Of a stretch of 64,000 nucleotides of DNA, positions 32,253 to 45,178 are shown piece after piece. The stretch covers positions 606,501 through 670,500 of the forward strand of contig JAODUP010000021.1 in NCBI GenBank assembly GCA_025642065.1, given 5' to 3'. The notes beneath the pieces are model-generated. The model had not been told where the DNA came from. It saw nothing but the letters and a program-made list of their open reading frames with translations, and searched no databases. The stretch comes from Paralvinella palmiformis. Its lineage: Eukaryota; Annelida; Polychaeta; Terebellida; Alvinellidae. The first letter of the stretch is position 1. Every line of letters begins with the position of its first letter. Made by a program: the position numbers and the translations under genes.

Positions 32253-32570
32253 TAGGGCGCCCAGTAGGGCAATGGTTAGTGCACGGCGCGCTTCAAACCG
32301 GCAAGATGTGGGCTCGAAGCGGGCTAGCTGACACCTGTCCTTGTGAAATGTCTCCCTAGGGGTTGCCAAAAGGTCCCAGGTAGTACCAGCACCAATGGTA
32401 AACAAAGCACTCGCTCACTCACTCACTCACTCACTCACTCACTCACTCACTCACCACTCACTCACTCACCACTCACTCACCACTCACTCACTCACTCACT
32501 CACTCACTCACTCAAATCAAATCAAATCAAATCAATTCAACTCAACTCAACTCAACTCAACTCACTCACT
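32253..32570 (+). mobile_element. SINE-T, fullest copy, with ACTC/AATC/AACTC tail
   Basis: The head is tRNA-like (GGGCAATGGTTAGTGCACGG, then GGGCTCGAAGC). The body ends CCCAGGTAGTACCAGCACCA and AACAAAGCACTC. The tail (about 32405-32570) shifts from ACTC to AATC and then AACTC units. Confidence 0.65.
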
Positions 32571-33556
32571 CGTTGGTTTCGAATTATATACCGCTGTATT
32601 CGTTAAAAACTGTAATCGCATTAAAAAGAAAGGTCAGAAAACGTGAATACTATTTAAGTATGCGACAGATGCTGGAGGACGAATAAAAACTTAATTAATT
32701 AGATTAACTTATCTATAAAGCAGCGCGGTAAAACACTATTGTATAGCTAGATCTCTGTTGCAATATTGTTCCAACCAAAACTGGGAAACGTTTGCTGTAC
32801 CGCGGCATATGGTTTTTCTCGACTTTCAGTGCATTTAAAAAAGATGGAAGCATCTTAATTATGAGTGAATGAGTAAGTGAGTGAGTATGTGTCGGGGTGT
32901 TTTATTTAGCTTCCTGGTTAGCCCCACCTAGTTGGGACGTACGGACGAGGTGCTGTTCGCAGGGAAAATGAGATGACCAGAAAGGAGATTTTTATTGATG
33001 GAAGAAACACCCACGTATCTTCTTAACTTCTCCCCCCCCCCCCCCCGACACACACACTTCCCACCCCAGCAAACACAGGTAGGCAATACCGAGTTTCGAT
33101 CCGGAAGAACTTCGGTAGTAGCAAAATTATATTTACAGACAGGATCGATATGCTACGAACAACAGTTTGTTAATGTTTTATGGCGTTGCAATTGTTAAAA
33201 AAAACATATCACGGCGTACGGATCGCAAACTAATTACCACCCTCGGCGTCCTCTCCTGGATCAGGGACGCACCGTCATCATTACCTGTCTACACTGTTTT
33301 GAAAAATGGCGTATTTCTGAAGCGATTCTTTAATAGGCTTAAAGTTTCATTGTTATGGTCACCTATAACATCACGGCTTCGAATGCCACCAGCCACAGCT
33401 ACCAGTTAATGTTACAGCTTGTGTTAATGATTATCTATATACTGTCCCAAAAGGCTGACAACAATATTTAAATCAAGTTCGTCTTTAACGATCAGGAACG
33501 ATGATAAATGGATGGCATCTCAGACTGCGGGTTATTCCGGCCCATGTACCCTTAAC
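32571..33556. other. Unassigned intergenic sequence
   Basis: A C-rich run lies at about 33030-33047 and a degenerate GAGT stretch at 32862-32890. No coding signal was found. Confidence 0.4.
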
Positions 33557-33579
33557 TCTCAACACACACACACACACAC

Positions 33580-33630
<51 letters not shown>
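33557..33630. repeat. Compound CA/CT/TA microsatellite
   Basis: CA units (33560-33581) are followed by CT units (to about 33608) and TA units (to about 33630). A second TA/CA array is at about 33757-33803. Confidence 0.9.
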
Positions 33631-33751
33631 GGCTAGACCAGCTACTATTGGGATAAGAAGAAATAACATTAGTTAGTCTAGTATTTTATAAAGGATTATA
33701 TGATGGTATTGTACCGTCTGTTGTATGTCATCGATCCCACACAACAGAATG

Positions 33752-33803
<52 letters not shown>

Positions 33804-34547
33804 TACTAACTAATGTTCTAACGTGTAGTGGTTTTTGACCAGTGGTTTTTGACCAATGTCATTGAACATCCATATTCGTTTATTCTTGAATATGTTTAAA
33901 TATTTAGTTTATCTCGTCGGAATTGCAGACTTAAAGCATTTGAGCCATCGTCAGCCTATAAACTTCATCTCATTTTGAGCTAATAAATGCATGGTTATAT
34001 AGTAAAAGTTAAACATATACTATTCAGACTTAATTGTTCTAAGGGTATTTTGATATATTAACAACAAACTATACAATATATAGCACAAATTTAAGATGGC
34101 ATCAGCATATAATTGCCTTTTACATAAATGGTTGTTTATAAATTTGAAAATGTGTTCCTCTATATATACTTATATATAGATAGGCCCGTCCCCGGACTTT
34201 CCATTGGAGGCCTTCTATATTCACGGTACCATAACTTCTGCATGGTCTAACTGGTAGTGCCGGTTCATAGAGTAGAACTCCTTTATAAAGGGCCCACAGT
34301 TTTTCTTTCGTTATATATATATATCATGGGTTGCTGACACGACAACCAAATAACGTTGTATAACATGGTGATGAATCACCCAACATTAATGTTGCACGTA
34401 AGAGTAATATCTTAATTGCTTTGAAAGACTCTCAGTCTAGGACTTCAATCAGGCCCTTGACTCATAACGTTTAGATTACAGATACTGCAAAATTAAGCAC
34501 AAAGGGTCATAATTAAACGGCGTCTTATAAGAGTAAGATTATATATA

Positions 34548-34592
<45 letters not shown>

Positions 34593-34880
34593 AATATATA
34601 TAATATTACAAATTATATAATACTACTCAGTTGATTATCCATATTAATTTTACCACATACCGGAACACTTCCTTTTAAGCAGCCACTTCGGTGCAGCATC
34701 ACCCACGTGCTTTTGTTTTTGTTTGCTATAAACTGACCCTTTAACATGACCTGGGCGATAAATGGCTGATTTATGATAAAATAACATTCGTAGAGAGACG
34801 ACTGGCTTGAAATTGGCTGCCCTCATCAGACAGACAATTTACACATTGAATATTCATAATATACTAGCTGACATTAGTGG
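33804..34880. other. AT-rich intergenic sequence upstream of the CpG-rich segment
   Basis: TA arrays occur at about 34312-34324 and 34550-34590. I see no gene. Confidence 0.45.
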
Positions 34881-34889
34881 TGTATTACA

Positions 34890-35440
34890 AATACGCCGAT
34901 TTAACGATTTCTTGTGGACGTCGGGCGTCTTCGCGGTGCATTATGGGATGGAATTTACCGAGTAGCACAGGCGAGGTAGCCATGTTGCTGGTCGGAGCGT
35001 GTGGCTGACAGCTAAAAATTAGTTGCCTTTTCGTTCGTTTCTCCACCGAATTACGCCGATCGGTTAGCAGAGTTCGTCGGAAACGATAACGCCTGTTGTC
35101 TATAATTCTCTGTGGGTGAGTAGAACCCTTTGATGTCGCGGTATCGGTCGAAGATGATCGGCGCTTTAGCATAACTGACTGATCGTCTGCGTTTATTACT
35201 GTATATATTGTATTATGTTGCGGGTGCTCTTCGTTCACCGTATTTCGACCGGACGCAGCGTTTATTTCGAGTTATGTTTGCCGTTGCTGGCATAACGCTT
35301 ATAAACACGAGTCAGTGAGATCACGAAGTTTATAGTGACGTAATGTGGATTAAAACCTCCAAACACTCGTTTTACATTCGTTGTATTTTGTGAAGGCCGT
35401 TTCACGGCGTTCGCGGGCTGATCAATGAAGGTGTGCACTA
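34890..35440 (+). promoter_or_regulatory. CpG-rich promoter-like island
   Basis: CpG dinucleotides are dense here and drop sharply on both sides, unlike the rest of the non-coding window. The segment contains GCCATGTTG (34979-34987), fitting the YY1 core, and a consensus donor TGTGG|GTGAGT at 35115/35116. This suggests a promoter and non-coding first exon on the plus strand. The downstream partner may be the coding exon at 62408, which is inference. Confidence 0.5.
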
Positions 35441-37966
35441 TCACCTTTTGTGTAGCATTATTAATCATAGCATCATATTGTCTGAAATAAAACTGTGAGT
35501 TTCTAGACTAATGATGTATACATCTACCCTTTTAATACTGTTATTATTTCATTTTAGTGTTAGGTATGATAATGAGAGAGAACCCAGTACAGATAAGCTT
35601 TGTTTTGAACTAGACCTAGACTATTATCATTATATTTGTCAGTAAAAGTGAATAATTGATTATAACCAGTTATATTACAAGATCTGCCAATTAATGTAAT
35701 AAGAGAAAGCATTGTATATAACGTTTGGTCTACATTAGCAAATCAGTTAAACATTGGGTGGAGTTTGGTTTGCCTGGCTTGTTGGACATGACACATGTAC
35801 AGTATTTGACAAAATTCAACAATATTTCTACTATGGTAGGAACATACGTTGTAATTTTTTTTCATATGACCAACATGTTGTTACCTGTATGTTGTGCACA
35901 ATTTTATATGTTTTGGTAGACCTTTTTAAACAGGTTACAGGTATTAGTCATTAATTACAAGGTCCTGTCAAATTATTCAGTTGCATTGTTAAGTTCAGCT
36001 AAACATTCAGTGAACTTACTTGTTAACAAATTGTTTCACTTGATTTTGGGGGACAGAACATCAGACATTTACTGAACTGCATTATTATCAAGGATGTATA
36101 TGGGTGAAAATCTTTTACATCTCATAAACTATAGACTGCCTGGATCCTATATATAGCTTTGTGTTATAATAATTAAAGGTTCTCGCTTATGTTTGAATTT
36201 TTTATATTTAAACTTCTCACTGCTATCAGTTAAAAATATATAATATTAAATTTTCTGGGTTTGTATTGCATGAATGTAATTATTTCCTTCAGCTTCTTGC
36301 ATATTTCCTTGTCATCTTTGGGCATTTTACTGCTTTGCTTTGCCATGTCTTTTATCAACACATGCAGTGAATCATAAAGATACCATAGTTTTTCATTAAT
36401 CTGCTGGGGCCCTGAGTTTGTTATAGCCCAGAATTGGAGATATCTATGATAGATTTATAGAGTGGGTTAGTACAATGGTATATATCATATTTTTGTTCTG
36501 CACCAGTTGCTCTTACCAGTTACATTCAGTTCAGTGAAGTTATGTTCTCTGTACTTTATTTATCCAACGTTGAAGTGACTGAAGCATAGCTGTTTTAGTT
36601 TACCATCCTTTCATACAATAGGTGTATGATAAGTTTAGTTTTATTGTCATTACACATGTTAAATAGAGCCATTCCAATAAGGCAGTGGTTAGAATACTGC
36701 ACTGCAAATTTGCAATTGAAAGATGCCACCTTTGTGGCAGTGATGGACTTTTCTGGAAGAAATCTGTTTTATTTAGGATTAGGTGTAAAATCATGATTCT
36801 AATTATTTTGTTTTGGACATTACTTTCTGCTAGTTTCAGCAGATAAATAGATAAATACTCTGTAAGTTTAGTAACAATAAACAGTCATAGACTGTCCAGA
36901 TGGTGTTATGTTTTAAGTATTATCCAAAAACATAAGATACATTATGAGCTCAGTGATTGGTATCATAATCTTTGACTATGAGTTTTGTTGTCATTTGGCA
37001 TTCAGAATTCAGTTCTTAAGTCCGCATTGTGTTTTGACAGGGGTGTTTCCTATTACAAATAACATCCGATGTCATCAAATTATAATTTAAAAAAACTTTC
37101 TCGCAATTTCTTCTCTTTAGCAGAAGATATCTTTTTTATACAAGGCAAAAAGTAAAATGAAATGGATTCTATGGAAAGACTGTCAACTGTGGTTAATGGA
37201 GAATCATCAGAATGTATTTTTAATCTCTAACTGAATCATAAAAAGTACACTGTTTGCAGGCATACAGTTAGCTCAAGTTGTTATCACAGTATAGGCTACT
37301 CATACAGAGAACTTGACATTTTTGTATGGTAAACCCTTAGACTGGTGGTTGATCTCCTGATAGCTACCTAATCCAGTATTACAGTACATTATGAAGGTCT
37401 GTGGCTGCACCCTCGTTGTAGATGGTGGTCTTGTATCATCTTATGTTTTGATAACTAAAGTGTTATAGACTAGTAGTAGTAGTACTAGTAACACTTGGCA
37501 TTGATAGCTACATCTTGTACTGATTGTTCCAGCAGTGGTAGTGTTGTCACTCTTTATAGTGTTAATCTACTTATAAGATTATGTTTACAGTAAAAGGGCA
37601 TCTTATTCATTTCTTCTCTTACAACAATTGAGCATAAAAGGGAAATATGGTTAGAGCAATGTAAGCTTGATATGAAACTGTGCCATGTCACAAGGGAGTG
37701 ACTTTGTTAACTCGGGTAAAGGTGAATTGTGTTTCATGTTTTTTTCTCTGTCCATCTTCTTGCTGATGCATTTTGGACTTCTTAAGGTTTGTTATTATCC
37801 TTAATCATCTGATCATTAGAAAATGCGAAATTGGTTTTGTCTGGATTTCCCTATTGATTAAGAAGCTTGGTGTGATAATCTGGTTCTCTATTAAAAACAC
37901 AGCACTAAAAAAAGGCTGTGAGAGTTTTGTCTTCTCTTTCCATAAATAATTTCTCATATATATATA

Positions 37967-37998
<32 letters not shown>

Positions 37999-38379
37999 CA
38001 TAAAATAAATTATATTTGTTTGTACAGCATTAGCCATAAGTTAATGAATACCAGTTAAAAATGCTATTAATAACTATCAGCAAAAGGAATAATGTGTATG
38101 AATCCCCAATAAGAAACAATAGAAATACTTTTTTACAATTGTATTTTGAATGGTGATTTGTCTTGTCCGTGGTAATTTCTACCTGTACAAAGTCCAAACA
38201 ACCAGTCCATATGATAGGTGTTCAGTTCTAAAATAAATGTTGATTGCTGACCATATTAGCTATAATGTATATGTCAGATGTAGGCTGCTTGCCTGTTAAC
38301 GGTGGTGGCAGACAAAGTACTTTCAAGTTTGCAAGAAATACCCTTATTGTCAGAGCATCACTGGGCTAATAAGCCTGAA
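35441..38379. other. AT-rich, CpG-poor interval, probable intron
   Basis: I found no exon with convincing coding content. A degenerate tRNA-like segment (about 36670-36760) and a TA/GT microsatellite at about 37965-37999 are the only features. Confidence 0.45.
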
Positions 38380-39229
38380 GCATGATGACGTCAAAAACCA
38401 AAACAAACCAGCCGCGCTTTGCATTGTGGGATTTATAGGGGTCAGCTGAGCGATAATACCGTGATAATCCTGCCTTTTTAACCTTAAACGTCAATATTCC
38501 AGATCTGTTATGATCATGCCAAAAACTAACTTCTGCGTACCGTTTAACTCTGCTTTGACACCCAAAAAAAACCCCGGCACTGTTGAAAAATTGTATTCCA
38601 AAACTGAAAATCAGATTATAACTATATGCTAATCGTCCGTCATTGCTACTTTATAAAATGATAGTAAAGTGTGGTATTCAACATTGTAAATCATAGTACA
38701 ATATAATTCACTGCACATAACAAAGATGGTTAAAATGTGGTGTTCGTATTAAATCACAATAAAATTATATTTAACGAAAAGAAGAAGAATAGAGTCCAGT
38801 ATATTGGTAAATTTAATTTATGGACATAATAATATGGTAAATTGCACTTTATTTACCAATATTATTATCTGATGGATAATATTATTGTTAAATTACACTT
38901 TATTTGCGCCTTTCACTGTTTGAGTCAACTGACACTAATTATAAAAATTTGACTCGCAGATTGTCATTTTGAATTAAAACTACCCAACACTTTCTCAGCA
39001 TTCCATCCCGCGGCCAACACATGCCAACTTAAATGTTTATATTGCTTACTAGTGGCATGACAATACGGAATGCAGGAGTTAGTTTTTGGCATGATTATAA
39101 CAGATCCAGAACATTGACATTTAAGGTTAAAATGGCGGGATTATCACGGTATTATCGCTCAGCAAACCCCTTATAAATCTCACAATGCAAAGCGTGCCTG
39201 GTTTGTTTTGGTTTTTTACGTCATCATGC
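38380..39229. mobile_element. Family-C DNA element, 850 bp, with 160-bp inverted ends
   Basis: The left end (38380-38541) starts GCATGATGACGTCAAAAACC. The right end (about 39070-39229) is its inverted counterpart ending ACGTCATCATGC. The ends share TGAGCGATAATACCGTGATA and TTTTAACCTTAAA. The centre is AT-rich with a repeated TTACACTTTATTT phrase and no coding capacity. A target duplication is not obvious. Confidence 0.85.
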
Positions 39230-40495
39230 AATGGGTCTATTCTTTTAACAAAACTAGATACCTTTATGTGTGTATGCAGGTGAAAAAAACACTGTGATTG
39301 TCTAACACTGGGCCTGTCTGGTGGAAATAATCTTACTTTCTAACACTAACAGAGTTGATCTCTGAAAGAAAATATTAAAATTAAAGCACAGTAATAAATG
39401 GTGATTTGGATGTTGAATTTGATTGACCTTGACTGATACAGATGGGTTTGTTACTTGTCATGCTGCCTGACAAATTGGGCTGAGTTGTCTTCTCCGTGTG
39501 CCTGAGTGTCTTTGCCATGCTGGTGCCAACTGAGATGAGTGATCCCACACAAACATATTACAGTTTGGTAATTAGGAGCTGGTGTTGGTAAGCCAACTCT
39601 TGCCAGAGAGATTATAGATGTGTTATCTATGGAGTTGCATAAAGGGGGAGGAAGGTTATTTGATTGTCCTTGCCATTATTATTCATGTTCAATTTATTTT
39701 ACTACTTAGTTTTAGCCCTAAATATAGAGAAACAAATATTAAATGTAATAAATTAATGGGAAAATCCTGCATCATATTATTTGGGTAGGGGAGCCACTTA
39801 ACACAAACCAGATGTGATATGACATAGTTTTGAATATAAAATAATCTCACTGTGGATTTCCAAATTTTGAGGCCTAACTAATGTAGTTTGCTATCTGGTA
39901 GATTATAACTATTTTATCACGATGAATATTGATGGTTCATGTTCAATACATTGATAACATTGTCAAAGGAATGGTGCTTATTTTGTTTTTAAATTCATAG
40001 CTATTATCATTACATACATATAAGACCCAGTTTTATTTAAATTTAATGCCATATTGTAAATGACATCCCTGCAGTTTATTATGTCAAAATTTTAAAACAA
40101 GTTTTACATGATCTCAGTGTAGATGTACAAGTGTTAGTTTTCTTCCAGTCACATCCTAAGAGTTGAAACATAGCATTACTTTAAGCAGTGTTTCACAGAT
40201 TAATTTGACTGTGCTCTCTTGGTTTGGAGAGAAAGATGTTTATTATACCTTCGGAGTGATATATATCTTCTAAATATTGTGGCTCTTCACAATAATTCTA
40301 ATCGAAAGCAAAGGTTGATAAAACAGGTGTGTTCAAACTCTGCCATATTATACTTATTAATTTTTGTATTTTAATAATTATTTAACAAGGGCAATTGTAC
40401 TTAATTCCCATGATAGTCACAAGTTTTGGCAAAATTCCTCCTCGTTCAATTCCCCCACACACACACACATACATGTTAGTTGATTCCTGGCCTCT
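39230..40495. other. AT-rich interval, probable intron
   Basis: A short CA run at about 40455-40470 is the only feature; no coding signal was seen. Confidence 0.4.
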
Positions 40496-40519
40496 CAAAA
40501 GTGGTTCTTTGTGGCATTA

Positions 40520-40660
40520 GAGTGGTTTTGTTAAGAAATAAAGTGGGGGGGGGGTCCAAAGAGAAAATACCAGGGTCAGATATTAGAAAGCATCAAGGGC
40601 CTACAATGGCACAAAAGGCATTGGAAATGAAAGTAGCAAGGTCTCTATTAAATTAAAAAT
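40520..40660. repeat. Family-G repeat, inverted relative to 49765-49880
   Basis: TTTTGTTAAGAAATAAAGTG, a CCAGGGTCA segment and AAGGGCCTACAATGGCACAA match the reverse complement of 49765-49880. Confidence 0.75.
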
Positions 40661-41403
40661 GTAGAAACAATTATCGTCATTATGGTATAAGTGCAGAAAG
40701 TTAATGGGAACTTCAACAGTAAAGTTGGATCATCTCACAAGATATGACATCCATTGACTGATTGGGAACTGCATTTTGCATTGATTATTTTGTTGATCTG
40801 TTTCAGTTACAGAGTTTGCTACTTATTGGCTCAAAAATGGTGCTCCTATTTATTACCAAGTAGTGTAAGCAATATTTTGTCACTGAAAATTATTATATTA
40901 TCATAGCTCTATTTTAGATCAACTCTGCAAAATGGAAATAATGGTAAATAACAAAGATTCAAACTCATATATATAACATTATAAAAGCTGCTCAATTCTT
41001 GCATGTATATGTGGATGTGTGCATACGAATGTAATATATGCTGTCTAAACAACTAGTGTATATCTAAACTGATGGAAGCTTTTTTACTAATTTATGGACA
41101 GACTCTTCTGTACATACGGATATAATATATACTTAAAAAACCAGTGATGTTTTAAACCAATCAAAGATATTTTTTATTAAATTTATGGACGGTCTTCTGT
41201 GTAGCTTTATACAATTTTTAATGCACTACCTACCCAGTAATTAACAGTACTTTTATGAGGTGAATAACATCCAAACGCAAATAGCCTGAATTAAAGTTAT
41301 GATATGTGGATCTTATTTTGATTCCAACTATATAAAACATTTGTTTTCTGGTCCAAGTTATTGATAGCAACAGGAACACTCCATATACAATCTCTCTCTC
41401 TCT
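40661..41403. other. AT-rich interval with internal near-duplicate
   Basis: Two similar blocks, 'ttttactaatttatggacagactcttctgt' region near 41080 and 'tattaaatttatggacggtcttctgtg' near 41175, suggest an old tandem duplication. No coding signal was seen. Confidence 0.4.
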
Positions 41404-41580
41404 GGGTGCCTCCGTGGTTTAGTTGGTAGCGCATTGCATCACAGACCACCTCAGTTTGAATCTTGGTTTAGGCATATCTGAAGGGTGTTTGATCTTTGAC
41501 TTCATTTCGTTACCTTTGGAGGTCACTCGGCCCATTTAGCCTACCATGTGCACAAAAGTGGCCGTAAAACATCAATCATC
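41404..41580 (+). mobile_element. SINE-A copy inserted in a CT microsatellite
   Basis: GGGTGCCTCCGTGGTTTAG opens the head and the copy ends AAACATCAATCATC. CT repeats lie on both sides (41391-41403 and 41583-41600), so the target duplication is made of CT units. Confidence 0.85.
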
Positions 41581-41615
41581 ACTCTCTCTCTCTCTCTCTT
41601 TATATATATATATAT

Positions 41616-44075
41616 GTATGTATATCAAGGTTAGAAGTTAATATGAAATGGATAGTTGCCAGTCTGGCCACGAAGACAAAAATGAATGTTCCCCTTCTGG
41701 AAAGTTAGTGGCTTGGCAAGCAGTGATTGTAAAACATAGATGAAATGTCATGCAGTATTTGTTATGCTATTGTATTGCTTTATAATAGCTCACTGTTAAA
41801 CTTATAATAAAAACATAACCAATAATTAAAATTAGTTTTATAGTATTATTTTACAAACTTATTTGTAAACATGAAGTCACACTAACTATTTCATATACTG
41901 ATTATGGGTGATTTCTGAATTCTTAGTTTGTGCAAGATCCATTGTTGCACATTGATAAATGTTTGATTCTACATTGTATTTGTGCCTTGCTTGTAATCTT
42001 TAAAGGTATACTGATAGTGATAGATATATAACATATTGACTTTGTTTTCATATGTTTCATGCAAATTTGTTATATTTTTGTAGTTACTAGAAGCACTTAG
42101 AATTTATGGCTATAAATTTAGAGGAGCACTGATCAAAAGTTACAAACCCTATGTAACTGATAAAGTAACAATACTTGATGCTGTATTTTGTTAATATATT
42201 AAAATAACAGTTCACCTTCATTTCAGAACTTACAGTAATGCAAATTTGCTGACACAAATTATAAATGATATCAAACTATGAACATGGTCAACCTCATATT
42301 TAATAAACCAGTTCAAAGTGCTGGTTAATCAACTCTTAACAGTCTGTGGGCAACACAATTTTGAAGCCAGACAGGGATCGGATGCTTCTGAAATATGACG
42401 TCACTTGATACAATCTGTTTGTATTACACAGTTATGACTAAACAGGAGTCAGCCAGACATGTATTTTTTAGAACAATGGGGTATTTACAAATATTACAGC
42501 ATATATGGCCGAAACAGCATCGTGTTAATTAAATGGTGAAAGAAAACAATATAGTGAAATTACTTACTCTTGTATTTGTAACAAGAAGCATCTATCAAAC
42601 TGTCTGATTTATGAAAATGAACTGACAGACAAGGTAAATTAGTAGTAGTTAGGTTGAGCACAGGGGGCAGATAAAGTTATGAGGATGGCTAAGCCAGAGA
42701 TTTGGATGAGATGGCTACGTGATCCTGGGGTCATAACACGTGACCTTTTTGCTTACCAGCAATCAGTCTGATATGTGTGGCAGGTGTAATGGCTACCCTC
42801 CAATAATTAGGATTTTTCTGCTAAGTATGTGAAGTGTGTATTTCTTCTTGAGTGTCATATATGTTGACGTATTCACCCAGAACATTTCCAAAAAATTAAT
42901 GTGCAAAATTAGGCGGCTAAAGGGTGTAACCTCCAGACATACCAAACTAAGACCTTCACAAACCTAAAGTATTCATTGAATAGATTCAAGGAACCAAAGT
43001 GAAGCTGGGGACATTCTTCTTACTGAAATAAAGTTCTACAGTCCGAAAGGTTGAATATTTTATACAAAATCGTTGGTTTATATGTGTTCCAATCTTTGGT
43101 GTGCAGCAGCAAAACAATTATGACAATTCCCCAAAATGGCTTAATGTCCGTAATATACCATGATAGAAGGTATACTTGTCACTGACTTGTTAGCCCATAT
43201 TGTCTGTCAGGTGTCTTGTTCTATAAAATGAATAGTAATGAATCAATTTATGGCTGCAAACTCCAGTGTTGTCACTAGGTGGTATCTCAAGCACATGATA
43301 CTTTAAATACGCCATCTTACAATAACATCATACTTAGTTTGACATATCATAACAGTTATTCAGAATAATTCATGCAGAGGCATGTTCGTTCTCATTTTTT
43401 ACAATTAATATATGAATAATTGACTAATCCATTTTTTTTTAATGAAATAGTATGAATTTACCTATCTACAAAGTCTTATTAAACTCTACGTGGGTTAACT
43501 CCACACCCAGTGGCATTCCTTCACAGTGTGGATCTTAATGCTCACCAGATGTTAGCAGAATCATATATGAAACTATTTCTTAAGACTAATCTTGAACATA
43601 TTATTAAATAATTATCATCAAAAGGAATTTTTTCTGACTCATTAAATTAATGCTTGTAATAGTGTTAACATTAAACCTTACAATTTGTTTTTGCTCAGCT
43701 GATCCTGAGAATAACTACCAGTGATACATAATATATCTGTAGTAACTAACACACCAGCAATATATAAACATCAGTTTCAATATTATCTGCAACATTAGCT
43801 ATTACTTAAGAAACAGTTATAGGCTGAATTGATCATATTTGTATTATTATGTTTTGCCAGTATGTACATGCATGTATGATCATACAACCTTACACATTCA
43901 CAGACCACACGACCCAGATATTAACATCACTGATGTTAACCAGTGTATTACAAAGGTGACCCAAGTACACACGCACGCGCGCAAATACACACTTCTGTAC
44001 ACTATGTCTTCAAAGTGTGTGTGTGTGTGTGTGTATGCTCATTTGGTAATATAAAACTTAAATGCCATATATATT
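41616..44075. other. AT-rich interval, probable intron
   Basis: No recognised element or exon was found. Short CA/GT runs at about 43968-43992 and 44017-44036 form an imperfect inverted pair. Confidence 0.4.
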
Positions 44076-44095
44076 CAGGGTTCCCACGCATCCTG

Positions 44096-44133
<38 letters not shown>

Positions 44134-45178
44134 TCCTACCATATATATTAAATACAGTCAATATATATTTAACATTTCACATGCCTTTATTTGTATCTGG
44201 TTCAATTAGGGATGAAGACCACTTCAGTAAACCAAATAAGCAGAGTTGGAGTCTAACCCCGGGCCGGGTTAAACTAGTTTAGCCCAGCCCAGTGGCATAA
44301 ACCTGGATAGTACTAGATTAATCCGTGTTTTACCAGGGTTTTCAAGAAATGCATTGGTTCGAACCTTGGCATGGCCATATCTGAAATGTGTTTCATCTTT
44401 GACTTAGCTTCATTACCTTTGGAGGTCACTCAGCCCATTTAGCCTATCATGTGCCCAAAAGTGGCAGTAAAAGTAAAGCATCAATCATCATCATTATCTG
44501 TCTTCCGTCCAGTCCAGTTCAACCTCAATGGAGAGGTTTTTCTCCAATTTCGGTGCTATCTAAACCAAACTACGTAACAGGTTGGGCCAGGAGAAAGCAG
44601 ATAACCTTGTCTTTCGCTAATGAGAACTTTGTGATGGTGCAGAGTTAGACTGGTGAGCATTTGAACCCTTTTGTTATGGTTCTGTGTTTTTTATGTACAA
44701 TTATTGACATATATGTGCATACTGTTATTTATGTGCTTTATGTAAATAATTAATGTTTATTTCACATTTTGTCTGTTTCATTTAAACAATTAGTAGTAAA
44801 TCATGCTTGAGAATTAGTTTAAACCTCCCAACCTTGCAAATAAGGAAGGGGACCACATTTTTATTTGAATAGCCTTGTATTAACAATTTTTTTAATATTT
44901 ATAGACAATTTATTTAGTTAATGATAAAAGTAATCCCGGATACATTAAATGCTTTAAAATGGAACCACTAAGGCATGATATCCCATGTTTGTTAAAATAT
45001 ACGTGGGTGGTTCAGACAGCTGGATGTGAGGGTGAGGAGGAGGCTGTGTCATAAAAATGTCAATAATCAATTATACATTGAATAAATGTGCTATGATTTA
45101 TTACCCTTACATTTTGCATACTTTGTCCTGGAAAATGGTAAATATTGTCCTGGAAAATAATATTCCATTGGAACCCTG
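44076..45178. mobile_element. Family-D hAT-like repeat with nested insertions
   Basis: The left end is CAGGGTTCCCACGCATCCTG and the right end is TCCATTGGAACCCTG, giving a CAGGGTTCC inverted terminus. The interior right part has GGTGAGGAGGAGGCTGTG and ACTTTGTCCTGGAAAATGG. A TA array (44100-44131), a SINE-A fragment (44354-44496) and other sequence enlarge it. Flanking octamers match poorly. Confidence 0.7.
44354..44496 (+). mobile_element. 5'-truncated SINE-A copy
   Basis: It starts at TTGGTTCGAACC, the B box, as does the copy at 13978. It continues through the body to CATCAATCATCATCATTATC. The head is missing. Confidence 0.8.

Noticed and set aside
29834..32570. CRISPR-like arrays
   Set aside because: The repeats are 4-bp units without spacers, typical microsatellites in an animal genome.
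30939..32646. Long open frames of Leu-Thr-His-Ser or Tyr-Val-Cys-Met repeats
   Set aside because: They are translations of (ACTC), (GAGT) and (ATGT) microsatellites, which stay open in several frames. No non-repeat coding sequence or splice sites support them.
34885..35468. Minus-strand frames of 117 and 68 codons in the CpG-rich segment
   Set aside because: Open frames are expected by chance in less AT-rich DNA. The residues show no domain, and a plus-strand donor suggests promoter or UTR sequence instead.
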